Assembly (NCBI GenBank): GCA_003576845.1
Contig: QEVJ01000037.1
Location: 1-43,202, forward strand
From: Planctomycetota bacterium
GTDB lineage: Bacteria > Planctomycetota > Planctomycetia > Pirellulales > PLA5
Direction: 5' to 3'
DNA: 43,202 nt
Shown one piece after another: positions 15,248-22,377 of the stretch. The stretch's first letter is position 1. Every line of letters begins with the position of its first letter. The translations under genes and the position numbers were made by a program. A model generated the notes under the pieces. The model searched no databases. It had not been told where the DNA came from and saw nothing but the letters and a program-made list of their open reading frames with translations.

Positions 15248-16951
15248 CTATTCGATTCTGTCGCCCTTGGTGGTTCGGGCGACTTCGTCGATGGTGGTTT
15301 GGCCGGCTAGGACTTTGTTCCAGCCGTCCTGGCGGAGCGTGCGCATGCCGTGTTTCTGGCCTGCGCGGCGGATTTCCCAACTGCTGGCGCGGTCGTGAGC
15401 GAGCTTGCGGACGTCTTCGGTCGTGACGAGCAACTCGAAAATCGCCTTGCGGCCCGCGTAGCCGATGTGGTGACACGCGCGGCAGCCCTTGGCGCGGAAC
15501 AGCTTGCCGCCGATTTTATTGAGGTCTTCGCGGGGGAAGTCGGGCGGCAGGTCTTCGTCGGTGGGCGAAAACTCTTCCTTGCAGTTCTTGCAGAGCGTGC
15601 GGACGAGCCGCTGGGCCATCACCGCTTCGACCGTGCTGGCGACGAGGAACGGCTCGACGCCCATGTCGATAAGCCGCGTGTAGGCGCTCGCCGCGTCGTT
15701 CGTGTGCAGCGTGCTGAACACCAGGTGGCCCGTGAGCGAGGCTTGAATCGCGTTTTCGGCCGTTTCCAAGTCGCGGATTTCGCCGATCAGGACCACGTCG
15801 GGATCGTGACGCAAGATGCTCCGCAGCGACGCGGCGAACGTCAGGCCGATCTTGGGATGCACCTGAATCTGGCAGATGCCCGGCAACTGGTACTCGACCG
15901 GATCTTCCGTGGTGATGATCTTCGTGTCGTCGCTTTTGATTTGCAGCAAGGAACTGTAGAGCGTCGTCGATTTGCCGGAGCCGGTCGGGCCGGTGACGAG
16001 AATGATGCCGTGCGGGATTTCGATCAGCTCGCTGTAGGTCTTGTAGATCGCCTCGTCCATGCCGAGGTTGCGGAGCTCGAACTTCATGTTTCCCTTGTCC
16101 AACAGACGCATGACGATGCCCTCGCCATGAATCATCGGAATGACGGAAACGCGGACATCGACCTCGCGGCCGTGGACTTTGAGCTTGATGCGGCCGTCTT
16201 GTGGCAAACGCTTTTCGGCGATGTTCAGCCGGGCCATGATCTTCAGGCGGCTGATGATCGCGGCCTGAAAGCGGCGCATCTCGGGCGGAATCGGCTGCGT
16301 CTGCAACATGCCGTCGATGCGGTAGCGGATCGTGAGTCCGTGCTCTTCGACCTCGATGTGAACGTCGCTGGCGCGGAGCTCGATCGCTTCGAGCAGGATT
16401 TCGTTGACGAGCCGCACGACGGAGGCCTCGTGGGCCATTTCGGACAGCTCGGACCCGTCGGACTCGATGTCTTCGAGCAGTTGGACGTCGTTGTCTTCGA
16501 CGGCCTGAGCCATCAAGCCGTCGATCGTTTCGCCGCCGACGCCGAGATGGCTCTTGATGAGCTTGTCGATTTCGACGCGGCTGGCGAGGACCGGCTCGAT
16601 GGAGAGGCCCGTCGCGGCGCTGGCTTCGTCGAGCGGGTAGAGGTCGAAGGGGTCGCTGGTGGCGACGGTGATCGTGCCGTTGCGGCGGCTGATCGGAAAC
16701 AGGGCCTCGCGGTAGATGAGCTTGGGCGGGAAGGTCTTGAGCAGCGAGAGATCGACCTCGGTTTCGGCGAGGTCGACGAAATTCAGGCCGACTTCCGCGC
16801 CGAGCGCCCGCAACGACGCTTCTTCCGTGATGTATCCCTTTTCGACGGCGAGTTGATCGAGCCGCCGGCAATCGGGCTGCGCGCGGCGGAGCTCGGCGAG
16901 TTGCTTCTCGCTGATCAGGCCGCGTTGGACGAGGATGTCACCGGCTTCCAT
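15248..16951 (-). CDS. gspE: GspE-type secretion ATPase
   Basis: A 567-residue GspE/PilB family ATPase powering pseudopilus assembly from the cytoplasmic face. An N-terminal MshEN-like region ([18 protein letters not shown]) is followed by the N2E domain and a RecA-like domain. Walker A is GPTGSGKST (321-329), Walker B is VVLIGE (386-391) and there is a His box STLHTND. A zinc-binding insertion with paired CxxC motifs is at C464/C467 and C490/C493. All catalytic motifs are intact. It is the first gene of the nine-gene operon, with 665 bases of non-coding DNA upstream where its promoter must lie. ATG 16951 has no obvious Shine-Dalgarno sequence. Confidence 0.95.
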   Translation of the reverse strand: MEAGDILVQRGLISEKQLAELRRAQPDCRRLDQLAVEKGYITEEASLRALGAEVGLNFVDLAETEVDLSLLKTFPPKLIYREALFPISRRNGTITVATSDPFDLYPLDEASAATGLSIEPVLASRVEIDKLIKSHLGVGGETIDGLMAQAVEDNDVQLLEDIESDGSELSEMAHEASVVRLVNEILLEAIELRASDVHIEVEEHGLTIRYRIDGMLQTQPIPPEMRRFQAAIISRLKIMARLNIAEKRLPQDGRIKLKVHGREVDVRVSVIPMIHGEGIVMRLLDKGNMKFELRNLGMDEAIYKTYSELIEIPHGIILVTGPTGSGKSTTLYSSLLQIKSDDTKIITTEDPVEYQLPGICQIQVHPKIGLTFAASLRSILRHDPDVVLIGEIRDLETAENAIQASLTGHLVFSTLHTNDAASAYTRLIDMGVEPFLVASTVEAVMAQRLVRTLCKNCKEEFSPTDEDLPPDFPREDLNKIGGKLFRAKGCRACHHIGYAGRKAIFELLVTTEDVRKLAHDRASSWEIRRAGQKHGMRTLRQDGWNKVLAGQTTIDEVARTTKGDRIE

Positions 16952-17408
16952 GGCAGCGTGCGAACGGTCGAGGGCGTAATTGACAGCGTTACTTACGAAT
17001 TCGGCTCGGCGAGCGGTTTTCTTGGCGGCGTGCTACGGCGCGCGCCTACGGCCTTTAACCGCAGGTTCGAGCGCCGGTTTTGGCAGGCGGGAACGGAGTC
17101 GGGCGGGATCGCGATGCGGCGGAGGTCGCCGGATTGGCGGCCCGACGGGTCGCGATCGCCCGCCGTGGCAAAGTTCGGCCGAAACTGTCGGCCCAGTTCT
17201 ACCTTACGAACGATACCCGAGGTCGGTCTAGTCGGTTTTTGGATTGGACGGTTGCCATGCGGGGCGTGGGGAGCGATACTGTCAAGCGGCGAGTGGCAAG
17301 TAAGTTTGTAAAATGTTTGCCGTTTGTGGGCCGATGGCCGCGTTCATGTTTCGACGGTGGTCACCTCGAAAGCGACCGTCGGGCACTTCTGAGCTTTCTT
17401 CGAGGCGC

Positions 17409-17468
17409 AAAAAACAAGGGATTCTCCCGGCGTCGAATCACGTGGGTGGGAGCGATCGACGCCGGGAG
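17409..17468 (-). terminator. possible intrinsic terminator (13-bp stem, T6)
   Basis: Read on the minus strand, a perfect 13-bp stem (CTCCCGGCGTCGA with its complement TCGACGCCGGGAG; 17456-17468 and 17424-17436) with a 19-nt loop is followed nine bases later by TTTTTT (17409-17414). It lies about 150 bases downstream of the Spy-like gene stop and could end that transcript. The T tract is further from the stem than usual. Confidence 0.4.
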
Positions 17469-17569
17469 GAGATCCCAGTTCGGCACGCCTGGTGGCGTCT
17501 TCTCTTGTTCGCGGCGGACTGCGATCGCAGAGCCACCGTGATTCGCGATATGCGTCGAGCGACGCCACC
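17424..17569. other. cluster of inverted repeats, possible structured RNA
   Basis: Three perfect inverted repeats sit in 146 bases of non-coding DNA. These are a 13-bp stem (17424-17436/17456-17468), a 9-bp stem GGTGGCGTC/GACGCCACC (17491-17499/17561-17569), and inside the latter the 12-bp palindrome CTGCGATCGCAG (17519-17530). They could be a folded untranslated RNA or the 3' region of the Spy-like transcript. The strand is undecided. Confidence 0.4.
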
Positions 17570-17616
17570 CACGTTCGGCGGCGCTCGGTTTCGTCATTCC
17601 TTTTCGACTCCGGCGA

Positions 17617-18357
17617 TTAGACGCCGTTGGCTGGCGGAGTACGGCCGCCGCCCTGGCCACGTCCACCTTGGCCGCGACCACCACGGCCGCCCGGTCCGAA
17701 TTGCGGACGCTCTTCGATCAGTTTCTTCACCTTTTCGCGTTGCTCGGGCGTGAGGACAGCGAGGATTTCATCTTCGGCCTCTTCGCGGAGCTTGGCGATC
17801 TTCTCTTGGAGTTCTTCTTGGACTTCGCGGTTCTTTTCTTCAAGCTTCTTGCGTTGCTCTTCGGTCAGGCCGAGAGCCTTGGCGGCCGTGGCGTTGGTCA
17901 AGCCGCCCGCGCCGCCGAATTGGACCGACTGGGCCAGCACGCGCTGGTCGAGCTTGGCGCGTTGATCGGGCATCAAGATTTCGTCGATCTTCTTGTCGTA
18001 TTCGGCGGTGAGCTTCTCCATTTTTTCGCGCATGCCCTGGAACGCTTCGCGGCGTTCGTCGTCACTTAGGTCTCGCAAGCCTTGGAATTGTTCGCGCATT
18101 TCGTCGCGCATCTGGTCCTGCAAGTCGCGAAGCTTGTCCTCTTGATCGGGGACGATTTCAAGCTCGTCCATGACGTCGTTGCGGAGAGCGACGCCGAGGC
18201 GACCGCCGCCGAAACCGCCCGGTCCGCCGAAACCACCACCGGGACCGCCTTGCCCCCGACCGCCGCGGCCGCGCTGGGCCAGGGCATCGGCCGAGAACAT
18301 GGCGACCAAAGCCGCCACGACGGCCAACGTGAACATCGTTTTTGCCGATCTACGCAT
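17617..18357 (-). CDS. Spy/CpxP-like exported protein with Gly/Arg-rich ends
   Basis: A 246-residue exported protein. The signal peptide is residues 1-28 (hydrophobic LAVVAALVAMF, cleavage near ADALA/Q). A Gly/Arg/Pro-rich stretch (29-53) leads to a long charged helical region (60-217), and the tail is again Gly/Arg-rich (221-240). The helices carry two LTxxQ-type motifs, LTEEQ (164-168) and LTPEQ (202-206), the hallmark of Spy/CpxP periplasmic chaperone-like proteins. An earlier similar turn is LMPDQ. Function beyond a possible periplasmic stress or metal role is unknown. ATG 18357 is chosen over the longer frame because it starts the signal peptide and has GGAG eight bases upstream. It is divergent from the EF-hand gene. 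Confidence 0.75.
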   Translation of the reverse strand: MRRSAKTMFTLAVVAALVAMFSADALAQRGRGGRGQGGPGGGFGGPGGFGGGRLGVALRNDVMDELEIVPDQEDKLRDLQDQMRDEMREQFQGLRDLSDDERREAFQGMREKMEKLTAEYDKKIDEILMPDQRAKLDQRVLAQSVQFGGAGGLTNATAAKALGLTEEQRKKLEEKNREVQEELQEKIAKLREEAEDEILAVLTPEQREKVKKLIEERPQFGPGGRGGRGQGGRGQGGGRTPPANGV

Positions 18358-18690
18358 GACGAGAGCTCCCTTGGTTGGATGAGGACCGGCCGGCAAGGCG
18401 AGCCGGGCGGCGCCAGAGATTCGCCGCCAGGACGCCTGGACTGAACGGTCGGTCGGGCCGAAGACACCCACACTCCAGCGAGCCGCCAACGCGCCGCTGG
18501 GCAACAGAGGGTTCAACCCCTGAGGAACCGCCGGGTTGCGGCGGGGTTTTTAATTGTTGAACGCGGTCGACCAAACGTCCGATCCGGCTGGCTGCCTACG
18601 GAAAGGACAATTATGATCGTAGTGCCGAGTGCGGAAACGCTCGTTGCAAGGACGCCGTTTGCGAGCCGTGGCGTTGAGTGGAGACAAACG
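18358..18690. other. 333-base divergent spacer between Spy-like and EF-hand genes
   Basis: It must hold promoters for both divergent genes. No clear sigma-70 pair was found. A GC hairpin followed by five Ts (18528-18551) lies on the plus strand upstream of the EF-hand gene and is listed separately. The start at 18613 of the longer open frame is rejected in favour of 18691. Confidence 0.5.
18510..18551 (+). promoter_or_regulatory. possible attenuator ahead of the EF-hand gene
   Basis: On the plus strand CCGCC-GGGTTGC-GGCGG (18528-18544) is followed by GG and TTTTT (18547-18551), a short terminator-like hairpin. GGTTC (18510-18514) can pair with GAACC (18525-18529), which overlaps the left half of that stem, so the two pairings exclude each other. 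The next plus-strand gene starts 140 bases downstream and no plus-strand gene lies upstream, so it would act within a leader. This is suggestive only; the stem is just 5 bp. Confidence 0.3.
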
Positions 18691-20319
18691 ATGAACCGAT
18701 GCCTTTCAACGGCGAAAGTCGTTTGGTGGTCAGGGTTTGTGCTGATCGTGTGGATCGTGAGCGCGGCGGCCTACGGGCAGAACGCGGCCCTGGACGCGAT
18801 GCTCAAGCGGTTCGACTCGAACGGCAACGGTCAGCTCGACCCCACCGAGGTTCCGAGCCAGTACCGGGCGATGATTGACCGGGCCGCGAAGCAAGCCGGC
18901 ATGGATACGACCAAGCCGCTGTCGATCGAGCGGCTCAAGCGGGCCGCCAGTGAGGGAAACGAGGACCGGGGCGATCGGGGAGACAGGGGAGACAGAGGGG
19001 ACCGCGGCGACCGGGGCGGAAGAGACCGTGGCAATTGGGGCGGCGACCGGGGCGGCGGACCGTGGGGCGGTGGCCCTCCGGGTGGAGGCGGCCCCTGGGG
19101 CGGTGACCGTGGCGGAGACCGGGGAGATCGGGATCGCGAACGGGAGCGGGAACGCGAGCGAGAGCGACGGCGCAACGAGCGCAATTCGGAGACCACGGCC
19201 GCCTTGGTTCCGGGCTTTGGCAGCAACCCGAACGACCCAACCGCGGCGATCGTGCCGGGGTTTGGCGCCGAAGCGGACGCGATCGCCATGCCGATCGAAC
19301 AGCGGTTCGACGAGCGCGTATTGCGAAATGTCGACCGGGAGATCCTGGCCGAATACGACCACAACCGCAACGGCTCCATCGACCCGGACGAATGGCGCGA
19401 CGTGCCCTGGGGCGACGATCCGCGGCAAGACGACAAGAACCGCGACGGACGGCTTTCGCGGGAGGAACTCGCCGGCCGGATCGCGCGCCGCTGGGGATTC
19501 GGCGACAAGACCGCGGGACAACCGCAAAACGCCTCCGACCAGCGGGGCGACGGCCGGCGGGAACGCGACGAACGTAACCGGGACGAGCGTAACCGTGACG
19601 AGCGCGATCGGGATGAGCGCAACCGCGATGAGCGCAATCGGGACGAGCGACGACGCGACGGCGAAGAGGGAGATCGCGGGAGGCGCGGTCCCGGAGGTCC
19701 AGGCGGACCGGAGGACGAAGCCGCGCGAACGCGGAATTACGCGATGGGGCTCATTCGCCAGTACGACGCCAACCGCGACGGGTTCTTGACTCCTGAGGAG
19801 TGGAAGGACGCGCGGACCGACATCCGGGCGGCGGACCGAAATAGCGACAATCGCGTGGACGCCGGCGAATTGGCCGCCCACCTGTTACAGCAGGCCCAGC
19901 GCAATCGTCCCGGCGGAAGCTCCGGCGGCGAGCTTGCCGCCCGCGACTTGCGGTTCGACACGGCGCACGAGCGGTTGCCCAAGGGGACGCCGTCTTGGTT
20001 CATTGAGAAGGACGCCAACGCCGACGGTCAGGTGGCGATGGCCGAATACAGCACGACGTGGAACGACGTCACGGTCGCCGAGTTCACCAAGTACGACGGC
20101 AACGACGACGGGATCATCACGCCGTTCGAAGCGATGAATCCGCGGACATTGGTTGCGCCGGCTGTGGAGTCGACGGCCGCGGGATCGAGCCCGGCGCGCA
20201 ACCCTTATGCAAGCGGCACGCGGCCTGACCGCGTCGATCGGCCCGAGCGGGGAGACCGGCCGGAACGCGGCGACCGGCGCGAAGGCCGGCGGCGCGGCGG
20301 GCTGTGGGGCGGGAACTGA
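18691..20319 (+). CDS. exported protein with seven EF-hand loops and RG/RD-rich repeats
   Basis: A 542-residue exported protein. The signal peptide is residues 1-29 (VVWWSGFVLIVWIVSAAAYG). Seven EF-hand calcium-binding loops begin near residues 42 (DSNGNGQLDPTE), 223 (DHNRNGSIDPDE), 248 (DKNRDGRLSREE), 359 (DANRDGFLTPEE), 383 (DRNSDNRVDAGE), 441 (DANADGQVAMAE) and 469 (DGNDDGIITPFE). Between them are low-complexity runs: repeats of RGD triplets with Gly/Trp/Pro after loop 1, a doubled VPGFG motif, and tandem NRDER units before loop 4. The C-terminus is again Arg/Gly/Asp-rich. The start at 18691 has GGAG seven bases upstream and begins the signal peptide. Related multi-EF-hand exported proteins are common in planctomycetes; the role is unknown, plausibly calcium-dependent surface binding. 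Confidence 0.82.
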   Translation: MNRCLSTAKVVWWSGFVLIVWIVSAAAYGQNAALDAMLKRFDSNGNGQLDPTEVPSQYRAMIDRAAKQAGMDTTKPLSIERLKRAASEGNEDRGDRGDRGDRGDRGDRGGRDRGNWGGDRGGGPWGGGPPGGGGPWGGDRGGDRGDRDRERERERERERRRNERNSETTAALVPGFGSNPNDPTAAIVPGFGAEADAIAMPIEQRFDERVLRNVDREILAEYDHNRNGSIDPDEWRDVPWGDDPRQDDKNRDGRLSREELAGRIARRWGFGDKTAGQPQNASDQRGDGRRERDERNRDERNRDERDRDERNRDERNRDERRRDGEEGDRGRRGPGGPGGPEDEAARTRNYAMGLIRQYDANRDGFLTPEEWKDARTDIRAADRNSDNRVDAGELAAHLLQQAQRNRPGGSSGGELAARDLRFDTAHERLPKGTPSWFIEKDANADGQVAMAEYSTTWNDVTVAEFTKYDGNDDGIITPFEAMNPRTLVAPAVESTAAGSSPARNPYASGTRPDRVDRPERGDRPERGDRREGRRRGGLWGGN

Positions 20320-20349
20320 GCCCCTGGTTTGAATCGACAGTCGCTCGAA

Positions 20350-20628
20350 TTACGCTGGCGTGGCTCGCTTGAGCTTCTTCACGCGGGCCGAGAGGCGGCT
20401 TTTGGTGCGGGCGGCCGTGTTGGCGTGAATCACCCGCTTGGAAGCGGCCTGGTCTAGCTTCTTGCTGGTCAGACGGAATTCGGCGTCGGCCTTGGCCTTA
20501 TCGCCCCCGGCAATCGCTTCGAGGACGCGGCGGACGTACGTCGCGAGGCTCCGCTTGATCGAGCGGTTGCGGACGCGGCGGACTTCGCTTTGACGCAGGC
20601 GTTTTTCGGCGCTTTTGGTGGTGGGCAT
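20350..20628 (-). CDS. rpsT: 30S ribosomal protein S20
   Basis: A 92-residue S20 that binds 16S rRNA early in 30S assembly. It starts MPTTKSAEKRLRQ and has the three-helix basic pattern of S20 (KSAEKRLRQSEVRRVRNRSIKRS; ...KLDQAASKRVIHANTAARTKSRLSARVKKL). ATG 20628 is chosen over the longer frame since MPTTKSA is the classical start. The extra upstream residues are translated from a spacer containing a 15-base palindrome (20670-20684). It is convergent with the EF-hand gene and follows the TPR gene on the same strand. Confidence 0.95.
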   Translation of the reverse strand: MPTTKSAEKRLRQSEVRRVRNRSIKRSLATYVRRVLEAIAGGDKAKADAEFRLTSKKLDQAASKRVIHANTAARTKSRLSARVKKLKRATPA

Positions 20629-20669
20629 GAAAGGCGTGCGGCGAACCGCAATGGAGTTGTTCGGTGCGG

Positions 20670-20684
20670 CGGACTTCAAGTCCG
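20670..20684. repeat. 15-base palindrome upstream of rpsT
   Basis: CGGACTT-C-AAGTCCG is a perfect palindrome around one base, about 40 bases upstream of the rpsT start. It may be a REP-like unit or a hairpin in the S20 leader. S20 is autoregulated through its leader in some bacteria, but nothing here proves that. Confidence 0.4.
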
Positions 20685-20718
20685 TTTGACGCAAATGGCC
20701 GCGGTCTGCGGCGAATCA

Positions 20719-22149
20719 CTAATTTTGCCGCATCTGTTGGAGCTTGTCCAGTAGAACGGACAGGTCTTTGTAGCTGAAGTCCATGCCGGCCAGGGCATTG
20801 AGGAACTTGTCCGCCTTTTCCAGGTCGCGGGTGCCGAGCAAGGCGACCTTACCCGCCCAATAGAGGGCCTGCTTTTTGACCTCTTCGTCGCGGGCGGACA
20901 AAAGCTCTAGAGCCGCTTCATAGGCCTGAATCGAAAGGGGGTACTGCTTGATCATTCGGAAGCATTCGCCCAACTCGAAATTGGCGAGCGCCTTGCGTTT
21001 CGGGTCGTTCTTGGCCTGTTGCAGGTATTTGATCGCTTCGCTGTAGTTGGCCGCGCGGCGCAGGCGGACGCCCAGTTCGTAGCGATAGGCCGTGTTGTTC
21101 GGATAGCGCTCGCAGCGGGCCGCGTAAATCTCAGTTTCGAGCCGGTTCACCTCGGCCAGAAGCTGCTGGGCAAGGGCCTTGGCCTGATCCGTTTTGTCTT
21201 CGGCGGCGCGACGCTCGGCGATGCGGGCATTTTCGCGGGCGTGGCGAACCTGCATGTCTTCGCCGAGCTCGCGGATTTTGACGTCGCCGCCGGACGCTTC
21301 GAGCGCCTTGGCGAGGACGCGCTTCGCTTCGTCGAAACGGGCTTCGGTGGCGAGAATTTCCGCCAGTTCGATGTAGTTGGCCACGTCGGCGGGATTCTTC
21401 TCGATCGCCTCGCGGAATTTCTGTTCGGGCGTTTGCCGTTGGGCTTCGCCTTTGCGGGCGGCCTGCTCGGCCTTGTCGGCCATCGTGTCGGTGGTCGATT
21501 CGGCCTCTTCGTACTTGCCCTTCTTGATCGTCTTGTCGACGGAGAGCTTGCCGATCATCTGGTCGGCTTCCATATCCTGAGGCAGGGCTTCCTTGACCCG
21601 TCGCCAGCATTCGATCGCGTCGTCGAATCGGCCGATGCCGGCGAGCACCTTGGCGCAGGTGCGGTTGACGTCGGGGTCTTTCGGGCTGCCGTTGCGGGCG
21701 CCCTTGAGGTACGCGAGCTGCGCGTCGAGCAGGTGAAGCTTGGCGGCCGCTTCGGCCATCTTGATGAGCACGCCGGAGTCCCAAGGATTGCTCTTGAGAT
21801 AGCCAAGCCCGGCTTTGATGAGTCCGGTCCAGTCTTTGGACGTTTCGAATTTCTTGAGGTTACCGGCGCTCGTTCCGCCGCCGCCGAACCAGCCGCCGAG
21901 CTTGCTCTCCTTCTTCTTGCCGCCGAACTTCTTGTAGAGGTTGTCGATCAGGGCCTTGAAGTACGTGACGTTCGCGAGATCGCCCATCACGCACACGACG
22001 TACATGTCGTGGGCGTAGTCGAAGTTGGTTTTTACGCCGTCCTTGAGCGCCTTTTCGGCCGTCTTGTTGGCGTGTTCGAAAGTCTGTTGCAGCCGCGCGC
22101 GCTGGGCGGGGGAAAGGGGCTGCGGTCCGGTGGCGGCTTCGGTAGACAT
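20719..22149 (-). CDS. TPR-repeat protein
   Basis: A 476-residue, apparently cytoplasmic protein without a signal peptide. It contains several tetratricopeptide-type helical pairs. Examples are AIECWRRVKEALPQDMEAD, NPADVANYIELAEILATEARFDEAKRVL (shown only in part by ANYIELAEILA), RYELGVRLRRAANYSEA and LANFELGECFRMIKQYPLS. A short Gly-rich loop (GGWFGGGG) follows the first ~75 residues, and a Gln/Lys-rich coiled region lies mid-protein. TPRs mediate protein contacts; no partner is evident. The open frame extends far upstream, but MSTEAATGPQPLSPAQRARLQ is the natural start, 73 bases after the -10 of a plausible promoter. Confidence 0.8.
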   Translation of the reverse strand: MSTEAATGPQPLSPAQRARLQQTFEHANKTAEKALKDGVKTNFDYAHDMYVVCVMGDLANVTYFKALIDNLYKKFGGKKKESKLGGWFGGGGTSAGNLKKFETSKDWTGLIKAGLGYLKSNPWDSGVLIKMAEAAAKLHLLDAQLAYLKGARNGSPKDPDVNRTCAKVLAGIGRFDDAIECWRRVKEALPQDMEADQMIGKLSVDKTIKKGKYEEAESTTDTMADKAEQAARKGEAQRQTPEQKFREAIEKNPADVANYIELAEILATEARFDEAKRVLAKALEASGGDVKIRELGEDMQVRHARENARIAERRAAEDKTDQAKALAQQLLAEVNRLETEIYAARCERYPNNTAYRYELGVRLRRAANYSEAIKYLQQAKNDPKRKALANFELGECFRMIKQYPLSIQAYEAALELLSARDEEVKKQALYWAGKVALLGTRDLEKADKFLNALAGMDFSYKDLSVLLDKLQQMRQN

Positions 22150-22243
22150 GGGCACAAACGGCGACGACCGCGGCCCAGGCGGCGCGGCGACGCAAGTCAA
22201 AGGAATGGCAGGAGACGACTGTTGGGCAATCGCGTTCTCTCTT

Positions 22244-22271
22244 ATTCTAACTCGTGGCGCAGTCAACACAA
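22244..22271 (-). promoter_or_regulatory. possible sigma-70 promoter for the TPR gene
   Basis: On the minus strand TTGTGT (22266-22271), 16 bases, TAGAAT (22244-22249). The -10 matches the consensus at five of six positions, the -35 at three. It lies about 95 bases upstream of the TPR gene start. Confidence 0.4.
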
Positions 22272-22330
22272 CACAACGCAACCGCCAGCGGCGCAAAGAC
22301 TTCGATTCGCCAGTCCAACGGCCGAAAACC

Positions 22331-22360
22331 CGTAGCGGAAGTCTTGCGACGATCGCTACG
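22331..22360. repeat. REP-like palindrome upstream of cobA-hemD
   Basis: CGTAGCG (22331-22337) and CGCTACG (22354-22360) enclose GAAGTCTTGCGACGAT, in which GTC/GAC also pair. The half-site CGTAGCGGAAGTC recurs in inverted form at 41945-41971, so both belong to one repeat family. It ends 17 bases before the cobA-hemD start. Confidence 0.6.
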
Positions 22361-22377
22361 CAACCCGAACAGCCTTG

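Larger units (their letters stand above)
16952..17616. other. 665-base gap between gspE and the Spy-like gene
   Basis: No convincing protein gene is seen; the short open frames here lack family features and start signals. The gspE promoter must lie in its left part, but no clear -35/-10 pair was found. The right part (17409-17569) holds a cluster of perfect inverted repeats described separately. No tRNA cloverleaf, SRP RNA, RNase P or tmRNA signature was recognised. Confidence 0.6.

Noticed and set aside
17050-17100. tRNA suggested by GGTTCGAGC
   Set aside because: No matching T-stem, acceptor stem or anticodon arm around it.
15350-17311. 653-codon open frame on the plus strand opposite gspE
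   Set aside because: It is antisense to a clear GspE with intact Walker motifs; its translation has no family features and reflects high-GC codon bias.
17313-17753. 146-codon plus-strand frame in the gspE/Spy-like gap
   Set aside because: It runs antisense into the Spy-like gene, has no ribosome site and covers the inverted-repeat cluster.
18960-19140. Tandem DNA repeats in the EF-hand gene as a possible CRISPR or satellite array
   Set aside because: The units are in-frame codon repeats for RGD/Gly with no unique spacers.
22272-22377. Cobalamin or other riboswitch ahead of cobA-hemD
   Set aside because: No B12-box-like sequence was seen; only a REP-like palindrome is present.
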